64,000 bases of DNA, from contig CAJTNA010000001.1 of NCBI GenBank assembly GCA_910577845.1, positions 186,001 through 250,000 on the forward strand, in the 5' to 3' direction. This stretch comes from an uncultured Christensenella sp. GTDB taxonomy: Bacteria; Bacillota; Clostridia; Christensenellales; UBA3700. Positions 24,491-32,501 of this stretch are shown piece by piece; the stretch's first letter is position 1; each line of letters starts with the position of its first letter. The notes beneath the pieces were generated by a model. The model was not told the origin of the DNA and did not search any database. It saw only the letters and a list, made by a program, of their open reading frames with translations. The translations under genes and the position numbers were made by a program.

Positions 24491-24612
24491 GAAGCTGTAG
24501 TAAATAGCCCGTAAGACTATTTTACATAAGTGATTGTTTATTCGAATTGTGTCAGCTTGATTTATTCATTAAAAAGCGTTAGCTTTTATTAAATTTGAGT
24601 ACTCTCAAATTT
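24491..24612. other. Cluster of short hairpins in the DUF2461/tRNA-Thr gap
   Basis: The gap 24362-24719 has no gene. Within it, AAGCTG (24492-24497) pairs with CAGCTT (24553-24558) around an inner stem GTAAATAG (24500-24507) with CTATTTTAC (24517-24525). AAAAGC/GCTTTT (24572-24587) and the perfect AAATTTGAG-TACT-CTCAAATTT (24591-24612) follow. It could be a small structured RNA or stacked terminators; I see no clear promoter. Confidence 0.35.
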
Positions 24613-24719
24613 AACGACACATAGCTTTTAATTTTATATAATCTTAATATTATTAACCACTGCCCTTAAACAAAGTAAATATTGAAAGTGAATACAAATT
24701 TAATCTTTTTAATAATTAC

Positions 24720-24789
24720 TTGACAAAAAAATTTGTTTATATTATACTAATATCATCATATCAAACGATATGATGATATTAGTTTTTTA
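24720..24789 (+). promoter_or_regulatory. tRNA-Thr promoter fused to a perfect hairpin with T run
   Basis: TTGACA (24720-24725), 17-base spacer, TATACT (24743-24748). A perfect 16-base inverted repeat starts inside the -10 (CTAATATCATCATATC, 24747-24762), loop AAAC, and ends at 24782, followed by TTTTTT. Transcription starting near 24755 would make a terminator-like hairpin at once, about 30 bases before the tRNA gene. Confidence 0.65.
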
Positions 24790-24817
24790 TTCTCACAAAG
24801 CGTTAAAACCCTAAAAT

Positions 24818-24893
24818 GCTACTGTGGCTCAGGCGGTAGAGCACGTCCTTGGTAAGGACGAGGTCACGGGTTCAAGTCCCGTCAGTAGCTCCA
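24818..24893 (+). tRNA. tRNA-Thr, anticodon GGU
   Basis: The acceptor GCTACTG pairs with CAGTAGC. The anticodon loop is TTGGTAA between GTCC and GGAC. The T arm has GGGTTCAAGTCCC, the discriminator is T and CCA is encoded. Confidence 0.96.
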
Positions 24894-24901
24894 ACGGAAA
24901 A

Positions 24902-24967
24902 GTCTGTACTTTTAGACAATCAGATATGCTAATCACATATCTGCTTTGTCATTTTCAGACGGTTTTT
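24902..24967 (+). terminator. Long imperfect hairpin after tRNA-Thr
   Basis: The outer pair GTCTG (24902-24906) and CAGAC (24956-24960) enclose CAGATATG/CATATCTG; GGTTTTT follows. It is probably the tRNA terminator. The rest of the gap to 25209 holds a few more short hairpins (for example AATATTAC/GTAATATT near 25086-25108) and no gene. Confidence 0.6.
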
Positions 24968-25209
24968 CCTCTTATCCCACAAAGTCTTTTTATAAAAAGC
25001 CTCTGCGGGAACCCTATTTTTATTCCGTAATGACGGAGTCATCGAAATAATGCGATACTCGCAAGGCTCTTTATTCTGTAATAACAATATTACTAAAAAA
25101 GTAATATTTTCACAAAACGCTTTTACTTGTTCATCTCTACTATTAACTTGTTCATAAATGGTTAATTACTTGCTATCATAATTGTGGCAATAATGTATGC
25201 TTTTGATAT

Positions 25210-25920
25210 TTATCTCTTAACTTTTACTTTTAACAATAAAGCAATTACAGCACAAAGCAAGATAAAAATGCCAAATAATACAGGTAAATGCCAAACTTGA
25301 AAATTCGTCATAGCCTTAAATGCGATTGTGGCTGGGAATGCATATGCAATATATTGCATAAACTGCGGTAACATTTCTGCGGAAAACATAATGCCTGATA
25401 TCATTGTAGACGGCAAGAATATTGCCATCGCAATCATTGTCAACTTTGCTTGTTGCTTGAATAAAAGTCCAAAGACACACCCCAAAGCAAGAGTTACTGC
25501 AAGTATACATACAAGCGATAAAAAATACCATAACAAATTAGACGGCAAATTTGCTTTAAAAATTAAAGTTGAAAGAGCAAATACAATAATACAACAAATA
25601 AGCGTATGTATAAAAGAGGAAATAAACTGCGATATTACGCCAAACCATATAGGTGCACCATTTGCCTTATATACCTTTTTAACATCTGTACCATATATTT
25701 CCGCAACAGCTGGTGGCAAGCCAAATAAAGCACTCATTATTATTGTAAATATTGTCATTGATGAAGTAAGCGTTTTTGTAGCATTTGTATCAATAGATGT
25801 AAAAATTCCCCCCATAAATAGAAAAAAAATAAGCGGTACAAGGTAGCAAACAATAAGCATACCTTTATTGCGTATATCAAATTTAAATTGTAAACCTATA
25901 CCATATAAAAAAGCTTTCAT
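25210..25920 (-). CDS. ABC-2 type transporter permease
   Basis: 236 aa with six predicted membrane helices: MLIVCYLVPLIFFLFMGGIF, TSSMTIFTIIMSALFGLPPAVAEIYG, SFIHTLICCIIVFALSTLIF, LWYFLSLVCILAVTLALGCVFGLLF, MIAMAIFLPSTMISGIMF and LFGIFILLCAVIALLL. It forms an exporter with the ATPase encoded just upstream (four-base overlap). It is the last gene of the MerR-ABC operon. The substrate is probably a drug or toxic compound, inferred from the MerR context. Confidence 0.9.
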   Translation of the reverse strand: MKAFLYGIGLQFKFDIRNKGMLIVCYLVPLIFFLFMGGIFTSIDTNATKTLTSSMTIFTIIMSALFGLPPAVAEIYGTDVKKVYKANGAPIWFGVISQFISSFIHTLICCIIVFALSTLIFKANLPSNLLWYFLSLVCILAVTLALGCVFGLLFKQQAKLTMIAMAIFLPSTMISGIMFSAEMLPQFMQYIAYAFPATIAFKAMTNFQVWHLPVLFGIFILLCAVIALLLKVKVKR

Positions 25921-26732
25921 TTTTCCTCACCTCTCACAATATTTATAAAGTTTTGTTCAAGCGATACTCTGTCCGTTTGAATTTCGGAAATTGATATTCC
26001 TTTTTGTTCATATTCCGACAATACCATAAACAAAGTTTCTGTTATATTTTCTGTTTCGTAATCTTTTTGCCCATCATCAGTTTTTATATGTATAATGTGT
26101 CTTTTCCCACCCATAGAGGTAAATTCGTCAATCGTTCCAATAAAAGCGATACTTCCCTCTTTTAAAACTGCTACTCTATCACATAAATCTTCTACTTCCG
26201 CCATATCGTGACTTGCAAGAATTATTGTTTTACCTTGCGATTTTAATTCACGTATTTGATTATGTAATGATACACGCCCCTCAACATCAAGCCCCGCTGT
26301 TTGCTCGTCAAGGAAAATAATGTCGGGGTTGCCGATAAGAGCTAGTGCAAGGTGTAATCGGCGTTTTTGTCCTGTTGATAAATCGGAATATCTCTTTTTG
26401 GAAAATTCGGGAATTCCAAGAGAATTAAGCATTTCTTTATCAGCTACTGTTTTATGCCAATTTGCAAAAAGTTTAACAGCTTCCATAGGTTTAATATAGG
26501 CTTGCAAAGCTGAAGATTGCAATTGAATACCAACTTTACCATTCACTTTTATGCTCCCACTATCGTAAGTGCGTAAGCCCTCAATACACTCTAGAATTGT
26601 AGTTTTCCCAGCACCATTAACACCAAGTAGAGCAAAAATTTCACCATTATAAACAGATAAATTTATACCTTTTAATACAATATTTGTGCCATAACTTTTT
26701 CTTAAGTCTTTAATTTCGATTACACTTTTCAT
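25917..26732 (-). CDS. ABC transporter ATP-binding protein (drug-exporter type)
   Basis: 271 aa. Walker A GVNGAGKTT (about 38-46), Q-loop VGIQLQSSAL, signature LSTGQKRRL (variant of LSGGQ), Walker B IIFLDEQTAGLD with Gln in place of the usual Pro, and H-loop LASHDMAE. The C-terminal part is typical of CcmA/DrrA-type exporters. Its start overlaps the MerR gene by 23 bases. Confidence 0.93.
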   Translation of the reverse strand: MKSVIEIKDLRKSYGTNIVLKGINLSVYNGEIFALLGVNGAGKTTILECIEGLRTYDSGSIKVNGKVGIQLQSSALQAYIKPMEAVKLFANWHKTVADKEMLNSLGIPEFSKKRYSDLSTGQKRRLHLALALIGNPDIIFLDEQTAGLDVEGRVSLHNQIRELKSQGKTIILASHDMAEVEDLCDRVAVLKEGSIAFIGTIDEFTSMGGKRHIIHIKTDDGQKDYETENITETLFMVLSEYEQKGISISEIQTDRVSLEQNFINIVRGEEK

Positions 26733-27513
26733 TTTTTACCTCAAATGGGTTTATTCCCAAATTATTAAAATAAACGCCTAATGCTGGTTCAATAAAACTA
26801 AACATATGGTTGTATTCGCTACCATTGGCTTGCAAATTTACTGAATTCATTAACTGCGACAACATACTCATATCACCGCCAAAGAACTCTGTTATAAGTT
26901 GCCAAAATTCTTTTGCAATATTCTGTCCTTGTTCACTGTCTGGCATAATATTACTTTTTATAGCACAATCGATTTTCTCTAAAATCATATTAAATTTACT
27001 TATAAAAATAGGAGCATTTTGTTTATTAAAATGCTTATGGCAATAATCTAGTATATTGTTATCAAAATACTTTATTGAACGATAATATTTGTTTCCCATT
27101 TGTAGATTGATAATAATATCAGCATATTTTTTAAAATCAACGACTTGCATTTGCATAATTTCTGCTTTTAACAATTCAATTACTTGCAACGATTGCGAAA
27201 GTGCGTTTATGCGTTCTTTGATAACAATGCTTTGTTCAGTTAATGTGTCTACTGCTTTTTGAGGTGTATCTATAGAAGTAAAATTATTTTTTATCTCATT
27301 AATTGAAAAACCTAGAGATTTAAGTGTAAGTATTTGATGCAACTTGATAATGTCTTTATCACTATATAAACGCCGTCCGCCCTCACTAATACAAGATGGA
27401 CTAAATAGCCCCTCTTTGTCATAATACTGCAATGCTCTAACTGTCAGCCCCATTTTCTTTGCTACTTCACCTACTGTCATATACCCTTGCGGAATTGCTT
27501 TGTATTTTTCCAT
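26710..27513 (-). CDS. MerR family transcriptional activator
   Basis: 267 aa from the ATG at 27513; GAGGGG lies six bases upstream, and the longer frame would include the promoter -10. The N-terminal winged helix is MTVGEVAKKMGLTVRALQYYDKEGLFSPSCISEGGRRLYSDKDI (about 10-55), then the dimer helix with LKSLGFSINEIKN. The C-terminal part (about 130-267) is helical and resembles TipAS-like effector domains, typical for drug sensing. It is expected to bend the 19-base-spacer promoter at 27547-27577 and so switch on its own ABC-2 exporter operon. Confidence 0.92.
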   Translation of the reverse strand: MEKYKAIPQGYMTVGEVAKKMGLTVRALQYYDKEGLFSPSCISEGGRRLYSDKDIIKLHQILTLKSLGFSINEIKNNFTSIDTPQKAVDTLTEQSIVIKERINALSQSLQVIELLKAEIMQMQVVDFKKYADIIINLQMGNKYYRSIKYFDNNILDYCHKHFNKQNAPIFISKFNMILEKIDCAIKSNIMPDSEQGQNIAKEFWQLITEFFGGDMSMLSQLMNSVNLQANGSEYNHMFSFIEPALGVYFNNLGINPFEVKNEKCNRN

Positions 27514-27546
27514 AATATTCCCCTCACAAATATTGTTATTATATAT

Positions 27547-27577
27547 ATTATAATTCATTACGTGACGTAACAAGCAA
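27547..27577 (-). promoter_or_regulatory. MerR-type promoter with 19-base spacer and palindrome
   Basis: On the minus strand: TTGCTT (27577-27572), exactly 19 bases, TATAAT (27552-27547). The spacer holds the palindrome TTACGTCACGTAA (27570-27558). A 19-base spacer with a dyad between -35 and -10 is the classic MerR activator arrangement. Confidence 0.85.
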
Positions 27578-27691
27578 GCTTTTTAAATAATTTTCATTAA
27601 ATATTTGTTTATAAAATTTAACTTGAATTTCAGAATTAGTGATAAATTCTATGTATACAATTATTTATTAGACCAAAGCAAGATTATAATT

Positions 27692-27746
27692 GTGTAAAAA
27701 GTTTCAGTCAAATTAATATTAAAGCATATTGACTAAAATTTTTCAC
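27692..27746. repeat. Dispersed hairpin repeat, copy 1
   Basis: An imperfect inverted repeat: GTGTAAAAAGTTTCAGTCAA at 27692-27711 against TTGACTAAAATTTTTCAC at 27729-27746, with an AT-rich loop ending GCATA. A second copy lies at 30626. Both are intergenic. Confidence 0.6.
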
Positions 27747-27875
27747 AACTAATTAATAAGTATAATAGTCTTAATGTTAGATTCTTGTAAAATTATAAGC
27801 AATATAATAGCACCTAAAACAAAAGCTTTAGATGCTATTATACTTATATATAGTTTTTATTAATTGACATTTTAA

Positions 27876-28280
27876 TTAATAATCATTACCATCAAATTCT
27901 ATGTCATATAGGTCAGTCCAATTGTATTCATCTGAAAAAGTTTCATTATTAATATATTCTAATATGATACTAAATGCATCTTCACGGCTTATAAAGCAAC
28001 AAACTGGTACCATCATAGGTTCACCACCAACATTGTGTTCAATTACTTCAGTGTCTTCATTTTCATCATAAGGAACTAGATAGTCAGGGTGACGCATAAT
28101 GAAAAAGCCATAAGGCTCTTCATAAAACATTATAAGTGTTTCATCACTGCCATCTACTTCAAAAGAGGAGTCACCGCTTCCCTCTTGCCAATATTCTGCT
28201 TCTTTATTGACAAATTCTTTAATAAAATCCTCACTTGGATTTTTAATTTTTTCACCATTTGCTCCATAAAAAATAACCAT
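27876..28280 (-). CDS. Hypothetical acidic protein, possibly Imm1-like
   Basis: 134 aa, strongly acidic (many Asp/Glu), no signal peptide. GAGGA precedes the ATG. The layout, a FEVDGSDETLIMFYEEPYGFFIMRH strand region, then EHNVGGEPMMVPVCCFISREDAFSIILEYINNETF and a terminal WTDLY, weakly resembles the Imm1 immunity-protein family (GGEP, then a Pro-rich strand, then DA helix and Trp). If so it is an orphan immunity gene, since no toxin gene is adjacent. An imperfect hairpin at about 27805-27842 may end its transcript. Confidence 0.55.
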   Translation of the reverse strand: MVIFYGANGEKIKNPSEDFIKEFVNKEAEYWQEGSGDSSFEVDGSDETLIMFYEEPYGFFIMRHPDYLVPYDENEDTEVIEHNVGGEPMMVPVCCFISREDAFSIILEYINNETFSDEYNWTDLYDIEFDGNDY

Positions 28281-28545
28281 ACTTTTATCCTCTTGTGTTT
28301 TTAATGATTAAACAAATTATAGCCTTATTTTTTAAGATTTTCAAGTGTTTTTAAAGTAAATTTACATATTAAAGTTTAACAACTATTAAATATCAATAAA
28401 TTGTTTACAAGTTATAAGCATTCGCTGTAAATTATCAAAATGATTATACTTAATTATAAAAGTTAATATTGCTTATTAATCAATTTTATGGTATAAAATA
28501 TAAGTTTAATAATAAATTTATTACATATGATTGAGGTGATAAATT

Positions 28546-29161
28546 ATGTTGCAATTTGGAATGCCAACTTTGATAGAAAATCACACTTTGGAAGATAATA
28601 TACATTTATGCCAAAATCTTGGATTAAAATTTATTGAGTTAAATATGAATTTTCCTAAATACCAATTAAAAAATCTTGCAGATACAAAAAAAATTTTTGA
28701 TTTAGCAAGTAAAGCTGGCATATACTACACTATTCATTTAGATGAAAATGTTTACATTTATGGCTTCAATTTATTTGTAAGCAAAGCATATTTACGAACT
28801 ATTAAAAAAACTATATCAATTGCAAAAAAATTACTGCCCTTACAAAATAGATTTGGCAACCAAAGTATGCCATTTGTAATTAATATGCATATGAATCACG
28901 GAGTTTATATGACATTACCTAAAGAAAATATATATGTATGAAAGAAATCTTAATATGTATTTAGATTGCTGTAAACAATTCCGCTCTTTATGTGAAAAAT
29001 GGATTGGTAATGCAAACATAATAATAACCATTGAAAACACTGATGGCTTCCTTGAATATGAAAAAACCTCAATTGACTATTTGTTAGAAAGTCCAAAATT
29101 CGGTTTAACTTGGGATATTGGACATTCCAAAGCAATAGGTGAAACAGATGTACAGATATAA
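28546..29161 (+). pseudogene. Frameshifted sugar-phosphate isomerase/epimerase (AP endonuclease 2-like TIM barrel)
   Basis: The frame 28546-28941 begins well (GAGGTG site; MLQFGMPTLIENHTLEDNIHLCQNLGLKFIELNMN, the xylose isomerase-like TIM-barrel start) and breaks near 28930 within an AT dinucleotide run. The second frame continues the same protein (YERNLNMYLDCC, then IITIENTDGFLEYEK, FGLTWDIGHSKAIGETD) to 29161. The C-terminal quarter, with the last metal ligands after GHSKA, is missing. So there is one frameshift plus a 3' deletion. Each half alone would be nonfunctional. Confidence 0.75.
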
Positions 29162-29211
29162 TTTGTTAAAATTCAAGTTGAAACTAATAATCTTTAGACT
29201 ATGCTTCTAAA

Positions 29212-30159
29212 TTATATTTCATCAAAAAAAGTTATTTGTTCTATACTAGGCTTTAAAAAAGATTTTTGATTGCCTTGTATTATTATATCCGTATCCATAA
29301 TTTCGCCCAAAAGTAAAGGTGAATTTGGATTATGTAATTTATTAATTTCCCAAGCTTTTTGCGGATTTTGGTTTGCGTAACAATACTTACACCCATTAAG
29401 ACAAGTATCATATGCACCAATATCTCTACTCTCAATGCAATGACATCCCTCACGCATACCTTTATGCTTTATATCCTTAAATTCACAACCATTTGCCTTG
29501 CCTAAAAGTTCCAAAGTCGCACAACCTGAACTTTTTATTCCGTATTTAGAAAAATCACCATTTGTACCACAAGTTTGTATACTTATATTATATTTTTTAG
29601 CAATGTCACCTAAAATTTGAGCAATTATTGCCTTATCATTTTCAGTAAAAGGAATTATCTCTGGCATATTTTTTTCAAGCTTTTTATACATTTCCACAAA
29701 GGAAAATACACAATTATTAATATATGGTGCAACTCTGCTTGCAATATAATCAAAAGTCTTTGCGTGCATATCAATAGTATACTTTTCAGTAAGCAAAATG
29801 GGGTCATAACGCCAAGTTAATCTTTGTTTACCAACCATATTTGCAAGATTTATAAGCGTTTGTATACTATTATCAATTGAAGGAACATAAGGTTCTATCT
29901 CACTACCATAAGCAGTTATAGTATAGTGAAAATATGTGCGATATTTATCAGTAATCTCTCTAAGCCTAGGTAGTATAGGCTTGTAATTTTTAGAACAGAA
30001 TAAAACCAAGTCAATTTTATCTGGTGAAAGTTCATACTTTGTCACTTTGTTTGGAAATAGCGGATTTCTTGTATAAACAAACCCTTCTTCAAATCGTTTA
30101 AACAACCATTCTGAATAATATTGTGCAATATCTGTCCTTGCACCAGTATTTAAAATCAT
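29212..30159 (-). CDS. DUF1848 family protein
   Basis: 315 aa, usual family length. It begins MILNTGARTDIAQYYSEWLFKRFEEGFVYTRNP, the DUF1848 start. A Cys cluster lies near the C-terminus: GCATLELLG, CEF, GCHCIESRDIGAYDTCLNGCKYCYAN, so an iron-sulfur or zinc site is likely. The CxxxCxxC spacing recalls radical SAM motifs, but the family is separate and its function unknown. AAGGT lies before the ATG. Confidence 0.93.
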   Translation of the reverse strand: MILNTGARTDIAQYYSEWLFKRFEEGFVYTRNPLFPNKVTKYELSPDKIDLVLFCSKNYKPILPRLREITDKYRTYFHYTITAYGSEIEPYVPSIDNSIQTLINLANMVGKQRLTWRYDPILLTEKYTIDMHAKTFDYIASRVAPYINNCVFSFVEMYKKLEKNMPEIIPFTENDKAIIAQILGDIAKKYNISIQTCGTNGDFSKYGIKSSGCATLELLGKANGCEFKDIKHKGMREGCHCIESRDIGAYDTCLNGCKYCYANQNPQKAWEINKLHNPNSPLLLGEIMDTDIIIQGNQKSFLKPSIEQITFFDEI

Positions 30160-30182
30160 AAGCTAAACCTTACACAAATTAA

Positions 30183-30425
30183 TTAATTATCTATTTCAAG
30201 AGTATGAGCACAAGTTTCTCCGCAATTAGGACAAGTGAACAAATAATTATCAAACATATGCCACGCAAATAAAAATTTAAAAAATTTAGGTTTATGTGAA
30301 TATCCGCATTTTTCACATATAAATGATGATTTTCTCCAAACAAAATACCCTATCAAAGTTGCTATAAAGAAAACAAATAACATAAAGCCAATTATAATCA
30401 AAGCAATATAACCACCAATACTCAT
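30183..30425 (-). CDS. Small membrane protein with zinc ribbon
   Basis: 80 aa. One N-terminal membrane helix (YIALIIIGFMLFVFFIATLIGYFVW, about 5-29) is followed by a zinc-ribbon-like pair CEKCG and CPNCG. AGGAGG lies upstream. The family is not named to my knowledge. It is read in the same direction as the DUF1848 gene, 23 bases before it, so cotranscription is possible. Confidence 0.7.
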   Translation of the reverse strand: MSIGGYIALIIIGFMLFVFFIATLIGYFVWRKSSFICEKCGYSHKPKFFKFLFAWHMFDNYLFTCPNCGETCAHTLEIDN

Positions 30426-30625
30426 TTATACCTCCTAATATTTATGCAACTTAAATTGTACATAAAATCAAATACTTTGGACTAATATTAATTACTAATT
30501 AAAGTAACTCACATTATCCAATATTATTATACCACTAAACAACAAAAAAGTAAATACTTGCCGATTAAAATAAAACCTTATTAAATTTATTTGATTTTTT
30601 ATCAAAAATAAGGTAAAATTAATAT

Positions 30626-30680
30626 GTAAAAAGTTTTAATCAAATTAATAATATAAAAGCATATTGACTAAAGTATTTAC
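30626..30680. repeat. Dispersed hairpin repeat, copy 2
   Basis: GTAAAAAGTTTTAATCAA at 30626-30643 against TTGACTAAAGTATTTAC at 30664-30680. It shares most of its sequence, including the AAAGCATATTGACTAAA core, with the copy at 27692. The rest of the gap 30426-30745 is AT-rich without a gene. Confidence 0.6.
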
Positions 30681-30745
30681 CTAACAGATTAATATTCAAA
30701 ATTATGTATAATTTAAACTTTAAATTTTAAATAAAAAATCATTAT

Positions 30746-30836
30746 AGAGAGGTCTCCTAGTTTGGCTTATGGAGCACGATTGGAAATCGTGTAATGTTGA
30801 TAGCATTCGAGGGTTCAAATCCCTTCCTCTCTGCCA
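30746..30836 (+). tRNA. tRNA-Ser, anticodon GGA
   Basis: Acceptor AGAGAGG with CCTCTCT, anticodon loop TTGGAAA between CACGA and TCGTG, long variable arm, T arm GGGTTCAAATCCC, discriminator G, CCA encoded. The 5' acceptor starts with A paired to T, unusual but consistent on both sides. Confidence 0.94.
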
Positions 30837-30900
30837 TAATATTTCAAATACGAACACTTGCTACTATTTATTTAAATATAGGGTATTTGGAATTTTTATA

Positions 30901-30929
30901 AAAGGTCAACTTTATTGTTGGCTTTTTTA
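30901..30929 (+). terminator. Terminator after tRNA-Ser(GGA)
   Basis: AAAGGTCAAC (30901-30910), loop TTTATT, GTTGGCTTTTTT. One G-T pair. Confidence 0.75.
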
Positions 30930-31075
30930 TATTTAAAAGCTAATAGCATAAAAAACAATTTAATACTCAATAAACTAAAACTGAGAGTTCACATTAGAAT
31001 TCTCAGCTTTAGAGGTATTAATTTATTTATTTTAATTAACTTTACATAAATTAGTTAATTTTACCTAATGCAAAT

Positions 31076-32233
31076 TTACTCAATTTCATTGTTATTTTTA
31101 TCAAGCTTTCCATCAGTGCAAATTACTATGAACTCACTAGAATTTTTATTCCAATTAGATTCTTTTGTTATTGCAATCCATTCAGCTTTTGCCCCAGCAT
31201 AAGTTATAGTTTCAAGACTAGTGCAATCTTCAAACGCAGATACACCAATCCCCTTGATTTTATTTCCTAGTTTTAGCGTTTTAAGTTTTTTACATCCATT
31301 AAACATCTGCCAACCAATATTTGTCATATTTTCACTTAAAATAACACTTTCAAGATTTATGCAATTTTCAAATGCATAACTTTCAATTTTAGTTACGCTA
31401 TCAGGAATTATAACAGAAGTAAGACTGCTACACTCAGAAAAAGCTGACTCACCAATAGTTTTTACACTGTTAGAAATTGTGATTGAAGTAAGAGTGCTAC
31501 ACTTCATTAATGCATACTTATCAATCGAATCACCGCCATTAATAACAAGTGTTTTTAGATTTATATGTGGTATACTGCTAATTGCTGTTGTTGGCATAGT
31601 AGCAGTTGATATATTACTGCAATTTGAAAATGTAGATTTGCCAATAGTAATTACAGTATTTGGAATTGTAATACTTGTTATACTAGTGCAATTATTGAAT
31701 GCATAATTATTAATAGTTGCAATGTCGTTTGGAATAACCAAATCAGTAACCAACTCACCATTTAAATATAAATTTTTTGCAGTGGCAATTGGGCTTGCAT
31801 CTTGATTTTCAAAATTAATTGTGCAATACGCAGATAAATCTTTGATATTAACTTTTTCAAGACTAGTGCAACCAAAAAACGCAGAGTTACCAATATTTAT
31901 TAAATTTTTTGGAAGTGTAACACTTGTTAGTTTTGTGCATTCAAAAAAAGCTTCACTTTTAATGCTAACTACTGGTTTTTCGTTATAAGTTTCTGGGATA
32001 ACTACTTCTGTTATATTTTCTTTTTCAGCATCTAGTTTTAATGAAACAGAATATCCACCATCTACCTCAACATACTCCAAAATTTCTGCAACAATATTTC
32101 CACCATTACCATCATTCTCACTGCCATTGTCCTTATCATCATTGTTATTGCCACCACAAGCAACTAGCACAAATGACAAACAACAAATTAATAAAACTAT
32201 AAAAATAGTAAATAAAACCTTTGATTTTTTCAT
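31076..32233 (-). CDS. BspA-like leucine-rich repeat lipoprotein
   Basis: 385 aa. A signal peptide ends in LVACGG (lipobox, Cys near residue 26). A Gly/Asn/Asp-rich linker follows, then repeated LRR_5 (BspA/Treponema type) units such as SITIPNTVITIGKSTFSNC, SVIIPDSVTKIESYAFENC, SVTLPKNLINIGNSAFFGC. It is exported and lipid-anchored on the cell surface. Such proteins bind host or matrix components in gut bacteria; the ligand is unknown. Ribosome-binding site AAGGAG. The long leader contains a hairpin (see the repeats at 32283 and 32419). Confidence 0.9.
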   Translation of the reverse strand: MKKSKVLFTIFIVLLICCLSFVLVACGGNNNDDKDNGSENDGNGGNIVAEILEYVEVDGGYSVSLKLDAEKENITEVVIPETYNEKPVVSIKSEAFFECTKLTSVTLPKNLINIGNSAFFGCTSLEKVNIKDLSAYCTINFENQDASPIATAKNLYLNGELVTDLVIPNDIATINNYAFNNCTSITSITIPNTVITIGKSTFSNCSNISTATMPTTAISSIPHINLKTLVINGGDSIDKYALMKCSTLTSITISNSVKTIGESAFSECSSLTSVIIPDSVTKIESYAFENCINLESVILSENMTNIGWQMFNGCKKLKTLKLGNKIKGIGVSAFEDCTSLETITYAGAKAEWIAITKESNWNKNSSEFIVICTDGKLDKNNNEIE

Positions 32234-32282
32234 TTTTTACTCCTTATTTTATTTGTTTTTGATTAATAATTTTTTTCATTTT

Positions 32283-32309
32283 GTTCATCAAATAATACAA
32301 TTGATGAAT
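32283..32309. repeat. Hairpin repeat in the leader of the LRR lipoprotein gene
   Basis: A 27-base inverted repeat (ATTCATCAA/TTGATGAAC arms on the minus strand) in the 5' untranslated region. Its reverse complement differs at two positions from the copy at 32419-32445. Confidence 0.7.
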
Positions 32310-32322
32310 ATTTTATATTTAT

Positions 32323-32351
32323 ATTATAACTTTTTTTGTAAAATTTGTCAA
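32323..32351 (-). promoter_or_regulatory. Promoter of the BspA-like gene
   Basis: On the minus strand: TTGACA (32351-32346), 17-base spacer, TATAAT (32328-32323). The predicted start near 32316 leaves a leader of about 80 bases. Confidence 0.8.
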
Positions 32352-32418
32352 TATTAAATTGAATTATTTTCTATGTTGTGACTATTGCCGTACAAAATGC
32401 TACTGTATGACAAAATAT

Positions 32419-32445
32419 GTTCATCAATTGTATTAATTGATGAAC
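32419..32445. terminator. Perfect hairpin, probable murI terminator, second repeat copy
   Basis: GTTCATCAATT (32419-32429) and AATTGATGAAC (32435-32445) form a perfect stem, flanked by T-rich sequence on the + side. It lies between the murI stop and the LRR gene promoter. Confidence 0.65.
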
Positions 32446-32501
32446 ATTTTTATCTAATAACAAATTGATTTAAATTGCAATTTAGTATCGATTTTCGGTG
32501 G

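Noticed and set aside
24747..24782. T-box leader
   Set aside because: No conserved T-box sequence, no specifier loop, and the downstream gene is a tRNA, not a synthetase.
29212..30159. Radical SAM enzyme
   Set aside because: CLNGCKYCYA resembles the CxxxCxxC motif, but it lies near the C-terminus and the whole protein matches DUF1848.
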